From Adiantum capillus-veneris (lineage: Eukaryota; Streptophyta; Polypodiopsida; Polypodiales; Pteridaceae), in assembly GCA_014529385.2 (NCBI GenBank), contig CM043965.1:9940912-10004911 (forward strand): 64,000 nucleotides of DNA. Reading direction: 5' to 3'. A model generated the notes under the pieces. That model made no database searches and was not told the DNA's origin. It saw only the letters and a program-made list of their open reading frames with translations. The position numbers and the translations under genes are program-made. This document shows, piece after piece, positions 60,301 through 64,000 of this stretch. Numbering within the stretch: the stretch's first letter is position 1; the number at the start of each line of letters is the position of its first letter.

Positions 60301-62671
60301 GCAGCTTCTTTATCCATTACAGCAAGTGGCAAAGCATGATCCATTGCAATGGGATGACAAGTGTGAAGAAGTGTTTCAAGAGGTGAAAGAGGTGTTAGGG
60401 GGGTTGTCAACCATGCAGGCTCCTGATTGGGAGAAAGTTTTTTATGTAAATCCATCTGTAGGGGATGATGCCATTGGAGCCATGCTATTGCAAAAGGGGA
60501 AGGGCAGCCATTATATGAGGCCAGTGTATTGTGCAAGCCGAGTGAAGTTGGTAGCGGAGAGAAAGTTATCGGAAGTAGAGCTAGTGATGGCCAGTGTAAT
60601 ATTTGCTTGTCGACGATTTCGTCATTACTTGCTACCACGGCCTTTTGTTTTCTTGACGAGTTATGCCTTTTTGCCACAATTAATTAATGGTATTAACATG
60701 TCAAATGTGGTGAAGAAATGGGTAATTGAGCTGCAAGAGTTTGAGTTCTCTTTTCTAGTGGAAGATAGTACAAGGGCTACCCTAGCTGATTTGTTGACCT
60801 ACAAGGAGAATCCCCTTATTGTTAAGGAAGAGGTGGTGAGAAAGGTAGTTGAAGAAGTGCCACAGATCAGCAATGCACATGTGTTGTTCTTTGATGGTTC
60901 ATACAGAAAGAGCCACGATGCAGCTTCAGGGGGTATAACACTTTATGATCCAGAGGGGAAGCTAGTATGCAAGAGAGGGTTCAAATTGGATGCGCATAGT
61001 AACAATGAGGCTAAATATGCTACATTGGAAGCCGGATTACACATTTGTTTGAAGCATGGGGTTCGAAGGTTGAGCATAAAAGGTGATGCCTTGTTAGTTG
61101 TGAAGCAAGTGCTGGGTGTGTGGAAGAGCAAGAACACCGCATTGAAGGAAATGTGTTTCAGAATTAAAGGTCTGTTGAAAAAGTTTGAAGCATGGAGCAT
61201 CAGACATATTGAACGTGCTCTAAATGGAGAGGCACATGAAGCAGCTCAAGGCATGATTGGGGAGCTATTCGTGTTGAGGACCAATTTACCTCTTTATCAT
61301 GGTCGGGAAAGTTTGGCTCAAGAAGAGGAGTTTTTGCTAACAGGAATCATTCCAAAGGAGATTCAGAAGTCTAAGAAGTATGGCTTTGTGCGTAGAGCAT
61401 ACAGGTACAAATTGATTGGTGATGTCTTATACATGAAAGGGGTTGATCTCGTGTTGAGACGTGTACCTTGGCGGGAGGAGCTTTACAGAGTGTTGGAAGA
61501 GAATCACGAAGGCGCATGTGCTGGTCATTTTGCTCTAAAGATCACCTTGCATAAGATTTTGCAAGAGGGGTATGTATGGCCTAGTTTGCACAAGGATGTT
61601 CACCATTGGTGTAGGTCTTGCAATAGGTGTCAAGCATTTGGGAAGAGAGTGTTGAAGCCAGAGCTACGAAAAACCATTATGGCGTTTGATGTGTTTGAAA
61701 AGTGGGGGATTGATGCAATAGGCCCGTTACCTATCACAAGCAGGGGCAAAAGCTATATTTTGACGGCAGTGGACTATCTCTCTAGATGGGCAGAGGCTAT
61801 AGCAGTAAAACAGATCACTGCAAAGGATGTGGCAAAATTTGTGTATGATGAAATATGTTGCAAGTTTGGGGTGCCACTGGAGCTACTTTCAGATAAGGGG
61901 CCTGGCTTTAGAGCTAAACTGCTAGATTTTTTATGTGCAAAGATGAAGATTAGGCACCAGCATACCACTCCTTATTACCCGCAGTGTAATGGCTTAAATG
62001 AAAGGTTCAATGGTGAGTTGGTACAAATTCTTTCTAAAGTGACAGAGCACCAAGGAAAGAATTGGGATTTGGAATTGCCTAGTGCATTATGGGCTTACCG
62101 TACTTCAGTGAAGACAGGTACAGGGTTTACTCCATTTCATTTGGTGTATGGAAAGGAAGCACTATTGCCTGTGGAGGTAGAGTTGCCTGCGGTCAAGATG
62201 TTAGAGAAGTTGCTTGGGCCGCCTAGTGATGCATTCAAAGAGAGGCTCTTGCAGTTACAAGAGGTCCAGTTGGATAGGATGAGCGCATTGGAGCATTATG
62301 GGCAGATGCAGGATAAGGCTTTGGCAAAGATAAATGAAAAGGTCAAAAGTAAGGGTATCAAGAAACATGACTTGGTTTTGCGCTACAACAGTAAGCTGGA
62401 CAACACCTTCCAAAAGAAGTTTCAAATTAAGTGGGAAGGCCCTTTCAAGGTAGTAGAGTGTTTTCCAAATGGCACATATCAGCTGGCTAACCTGGATGGT
62501 ATTCTACATAAGTCAAGGGTAAATGGGTTGCGTCTTAAGTTGTATCATGCCAGGTTGATGATGGTGGAGCAAGATGAGTTTTCTGAAGAGCGAGTGATGT
62601 CTGTGAGGGATGAGGAGACCTGTGATGCGGCGAGTCTCATATCTCTCTTTGCTGCTGCTGATCATGAATGA
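57332..62671 (+). CDS. Gag-Pol polyprotein of the Tat-like element, with dual RNase H
   Basis: 1779 residues; the start AGCCATGG has a good context. Gag is at residues 1-300: PEFHGRSDEDVEDFLEKMEV, then zinc knuckle C289-C292-H297-C302. Protease is at 495-590, with YVDGGAQICV (Asp499, DGGA) and ILGRPWLR. An acidic linker (612-645) follows. RT is at 755-985: WRICVDFKPLN, VCDGFSGYFQ (Asp833), LPFGLSNGPSF and AFMDDFCVY (Asp897/898). First RNase H is at 1030-1155; its usual DAS, TDH and final Asp sites read NPS, TSY and LADLL, so it looks catalytically dead. Second RNase H is at 1183-1315: FDGS (Asp1188), NNEAKY (Glu1226), IKGDALLV (Asp1253), last site EAHEAA with His in place of Asp. Integrase runs from 1390: HHCC (His1392, His1399, Cys1430, Cys1433), D1461, D1521, E1557 (DX35E). 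Its C-terminal module (WEGPFKV) ends at about 1750, with no chromodomain. Gag and Pol are in one frame, so dosage must be set some other way than frameshifting. Confidence 0.95.
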   Translation: MAFSYPEFHGRSDEDVEDFLEKMEVACISNQIHDPAQMLRLLQICLKSDARVWSKAFEEELRATDPPIRLSWDNLRHGLEVEFVKIEDPDKVWQEVQGLVQKEGEPVDAYIRKFSLAWERMCKALAPQVPPPDMMKKDRFLAGLWENIRWRVELKKPRTYEDALEVARNKKWKLRKMSQLGMESLPMRSEFQPIESLQGRSSVVHHEPVVSVTPQVMPAMVTTAVQDDGLRQDMRQMVDLMKNISLNMLGQVGNNRGRGRFANQPGGEERPRNGVGQSNGRFWKQTPTCYNCGELGHISPQCDKPPRMGGDMYPLPRQVLTRSNDYGIEIKGDEGTSGLTQEEKGKTKVLSVVTLEKASKLEDTLVMPIGKRTTEDKEGRSAPGPSKKKGKSHEDEDVKAKRKRRARRKFHVSDFPLGDGQLSYDLREDSTSRKADVTFGQLIEMVPKLKRQWKRMVNPMEKEPERGSVKVLAMDELPDICPIVDVWHKRKNLGQGYVDGGAQICVITHSCVEKMGLTVAGVSGFRIRLANHQKVKCLGVVKSLEVEAYDAKAVVDFHVMPAGLGAYPIILGRPWLRVVGAVQDWRHGTISLYGKTGTKKLYNMDTRKRLEELYEDEDESSDEDSSTVTDEDSDSTTNSDEDADVAFILMDKEIQECGLVAFANEVEGPYEVIEGLMQTKVELSKKQELMTQMISGDLSAMEKDIFLHMLASFPDLFITSYEEIRGFKGEEMHIELKEGSKPVRQRLRRMGQEQMEALRVEVDKLLKAGFIVPVETTEWVSPVVVSPKKDGKWRICVDFKPLNAATKKNPYPLPFIDQILDSVASYERYSVCDGFSGYFQLKIALKDRTKTTFITPWGCYCYTVLPFGLSNGPSFYQERANWVLEPFIGSCVKAFMDDFCVYSSRAEHHEKLQMVLARYDECGGQLNPKKCHLAQPRVKLLGHMVSENGIEADPDKVKSIILLPSPMSTKQLATFIHKVKYMARFIPFSSQLLYPLQQVAKHDPLQWDDKCEEVFQEVKEVLGGLSTMQAPDWEKVFYVNPSVGDDAIGAMLLQKGKGSHYMRPVYCASRVKLVAERKLSEVELVMASVIFACRRFRHYLLPRPFVFLTSYAFLPQLINGINMSNVVKKWVIELQEFEFSFLVEDSTRATLADLLTYKENPLIVKEEVVRKVVEEVPQISNAHVLFFDGSYRKSHDAASGGITLYDPEGKLVCKRGFKLDAHSNNEAKYATLEAGLHICLKHGVRRLSIKGDALLVVKQVLGVWKSKNTALKEMCFRIKGLLKKFEAWSIRHIERALNGEAHEAAQGMIGELFVLRTNLPLYHGRESLAQEEEFLLTGIIPKEIQKSKKYGFVRRAYRYKLIGDVLYMKGVDLVLRRVPWREELYRVLEENHEGACAGHFALKITLHKILQEGYVWPSLHKDVHHWCRSCNRCQAFGKRVLKPELRKTIMAFDVFEKWGIDAIGPLPITSRGKSYILTAVDYLSRWAEAIAVKQITAKDVAKFVYDEICCKFGVPLELLSDKGPGFRAKLLDFLCAKMKIRHQHTTPYYPQCNGLNERFNGELVQILSKVTEHQGKNWDLELPSALWAYRTSVKTGTGFTPFHLVYGKEALLPVEVELPAVKMLEKLLGPPSDAFKERLLQLQEVQLDRMSALEHYGQMQDKALAKINEKVKSKGIKKHDLVLRYNSKLDNTFQKKFQIKWEGPFKVVECFPNGTYQLANLDGILHKSRVNGLRLKLYHARLMMVEQDEFSEERVMSVRDEETCDAASLISLFAAADHE

Positions 62672-62677
62672 TCTAGC

Positions 62678-62699
62678 AGGCTAGGGGGTGGGCAAATTA
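62678..62699 (+). other. Polypurine tract of the Tat-like element
   Basis: GGCTAGGGGGTGGGCAAATTA ends just before TGTCAGG. G-rich core with a short AT tail. Confidence 0.8.
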
Positions 62700-63846
62700 T
62701 GTCAGGAGTTTTTTGGAGCAAGGGATTGCGCATATGTACATACACATGCATGGTGCATCAAATAAAGAATTTCCCATTTTCCTTAGCTAGGTGGTTATGT
62801 GGGGTGGGGCCCACATGTGTACAGGTAGGACAGCATGCACATAGTGCAACGATTTTCACTATTATTAGTACTAGTGTGTTTTTTCTACAATAAAGTGAAG
62901 TTGGTAGCGCGGAAAACTTCTCGAGGAAGCTATCCGCGGGCCGACGACGTGAGGTCAGCAGGTGCATCAGATGGCATCTATTGGCGTCAGGAGGGCGAAC
63001 GAGGTCAATATTTTCACGCAGATGAGGACGGACACAACGTGGGTGTTTGCTTGTGAGAATTATGCAGAAAGGTCATCATTAGGACCACTTTTTGGGGCCA
63101 CTTCACGTGGTGACGGGACGCATTATTGGAAAAAAGTTGAGTGCCAGGTGTGCGGATGATGCAAAAAAGGTGACAACTATGCACTACGAGGTCAGTTTTT
63201 GGCCTGTTCGGGGTCCGTTTGAGGTCATCTAAAAGGCCAAGGGTGCCCAACTAATAAATCTAAGTGTGGGAACTGAAAAAACTGAGAGAAGACCAGAAAA
63301 AATGTGGAGAAGAGAGGAGGAACAGCCGCAGGTGTGTTTTTGCTTATTTTGGAGCCTGTTTTGGCCGTAAACTACTCATCCGATGTCGGATTTGAGCACT
63401 TTGACATTGTAGACTGGGGTTTTGGGCCGTTCCGGACGCGATGGCGCTGTCCATTTTGCCAAATTCCTCACTCTTTTTCTGCTGTTTTTCTGTGTAATCT
63501 TCTCCGGTGAGTGAAGCTTCTTCTCCAATTTGTGATTGTATCTGGTATCTTTTACCCATATTGTGTGAGCTGTTTGCCCCATTGGTGTTGGCCCAAGCTC
63601 ATTTGTATCTAAACATCAGAAATTCTCCTCTTTTGAGCTGAGTTTTTTGGGTGTGTGTGTGTGTGTGTGTGTGTGTGGAGTGGACAAGTGGATAGTTTCT
63701 CTCCTCTCACTCCAGAGGTGTGTTCCCCGTCTCGGCCAGGTGTGTTGTCTAAGCCGAGTGGTGCCCCATAGTGTGTGTGTGTATCTTTCCAAGAGTGTGT
63801 GTCGGGTCGTTATAGAGGCGCTGTGTGTGTTTTCATCCCGCTCACA
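62700..63846 (+). repeat. 3' LTR of the Tat-like element
   Basis: 1147 bp, starting TGTCAG (the 5' copy has TGTGAG, which pairs with the CTCACA end). It differs from the 5' LTR by about twenty substitutions seen by eye and a GGTGG-type insertion near 62801. ACGT follows at 63847-63850. Confidence 0.95.
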
Positions 63847-64000
63847 ACGTGTGCTATGTTATATATACTTTAGTGAACTCCCAGGTCAAAGGCCTCATAA
63901 ATCCTGTGCACTAAACATTCAGCACCAAAAATTGACCAAACAAGGAGCCAATTTTTACTTCCTCGTGTCCACCTCGTGTTCTTGGGAATGTTTTGGTTAA
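63847..64000. other. Right flank of the Tat-like element
   Basis: Begins with the target duplication ACGT. No gene or repeat recognised to the window end. Confidence 0.5.

Larger units (their letters stand above)
55141..63846 (+). mobile_element. Complete Tat-like Ty3/gypsy LTR retrotransposon, 8.7 kb, open gag-pol
   Basis: LTRs of 1142 and 1147 bp (55141-56282, 62700-63846) have inverted ends TGTGAG...CTCACA. A PBS lies just inside the left LTR, an approximately 1-kb leader follows, then one 1779-codon gag-pol frame and a G-rich PPT. ACGT flanks both sides, a probable 4-bp target duplication. The two RNase H domains in pol, between RT and integrase, are the mark of the Tat lineage. The LTRs differ at roughly 2% of positions by eye plus a small insertion, and the frame is uninterrupted. 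It is therefore far younger than its neighbours and may still be able to move. Confidence 0.94.

Noticed and set aside
57427-61968. Minus-strand frames antisense to the Tat-like gag-pol (for example 57427-57891, 60285-60677)
   Set aside because: Shadows of the real plus-strand frame, with no domain of their own.

Overview
This is nuclear DNA from a land plant with a large, repeat-filled genome. The only convincing host gene is a RopGEF (PRONE-domain activator of plant ROP GTPases). It has seven exons on the minus strand between 19261 and 22722, and PRONE proteins are plant-specific. Almost everything else recognisable is LTR retrotransposon at various stages of decay, with many long GT, CT/GA, AC and poly-G runs. 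I cannot name the species. The PRONE sequence is divergent enough that a non-seed plant is possible, but this is only an impression. No rRNA gene, intact tRNA gene, CRISPR array or bacterial-type gene was seen.

Layout. (1) 547-5078: an internally deleted Ty3/gypsy chromovirus-like element (called G1 here) with both LTRs, a PBS, a PPT and a 5-bp target duplication (CTTCA). (2) about 7955-10547: a 5'-truncated Ty3/gypsy relic (A1) running from the end of RT to the integrase tail. Its PPT and the start of its 3' LTR survive. (3) 12429-16900: a third Ty3/gypsy element (B) with gag, protease, RT, RNase H and integrase in order but broken by frameshifts and stops, then a PPT and LTR start. (4) 16901-19260: non-coding, with short tandem repeats and a tRNA-like (SINE-like) module. 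(5) 19261-22722: the RopGEF gene. (6) 22723-34238: mostly unassigned DNA with two long G tracts, very long CT/GT and GA runs, and a Ty1/copia relic recognised by its PBS, Gag and PPT.

(7) 34244-48236: a minus-strand Ty1/copia element with 227-bp LTRs and a perfect GATTT target duplication. A second LTR element (37217-46073, minus strand) is nested inside its integrase region. The nested element has Tat-like traits (tRNA-Asp-type PBS, DGGA protease). It keeps gag and protease only, with no RT, RNase H or integrase, so it is a non-autonomous derivative. (8) about 48242-52020: a second copy of the A family (A2, minus strand), truncated inside RT. (9) 52425-52650: a polypyrimidine minisatellite. 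(10) 53971-54893: a 463-bp tandem duplication, each copy holding a roughly 70-nt imperfect hairpin. (11) 55141-63846: a structurally complete Tat-like Ty3/gypsy element (8.7 kb) with 1.14-kb LTRs, a PBS, a leader, one uninterrupted 1779-codon gag-pol frame and a PPT. It is the youngest-looking element and the only one with an open pol. It carries two RNase H domains, the first having lost its recognisable catalytic acids.

The genes do not form a pathway. The window records successive insertions around one signalling gene. In terms of novelty, the items that stand out most are the nested gag-pro-only element, the dual-RNase-H element with its unusual active-site residues, the duplicated hairpin unit, and a RopGEF whose usual Trp-Trp pair reads Ala-Trp.
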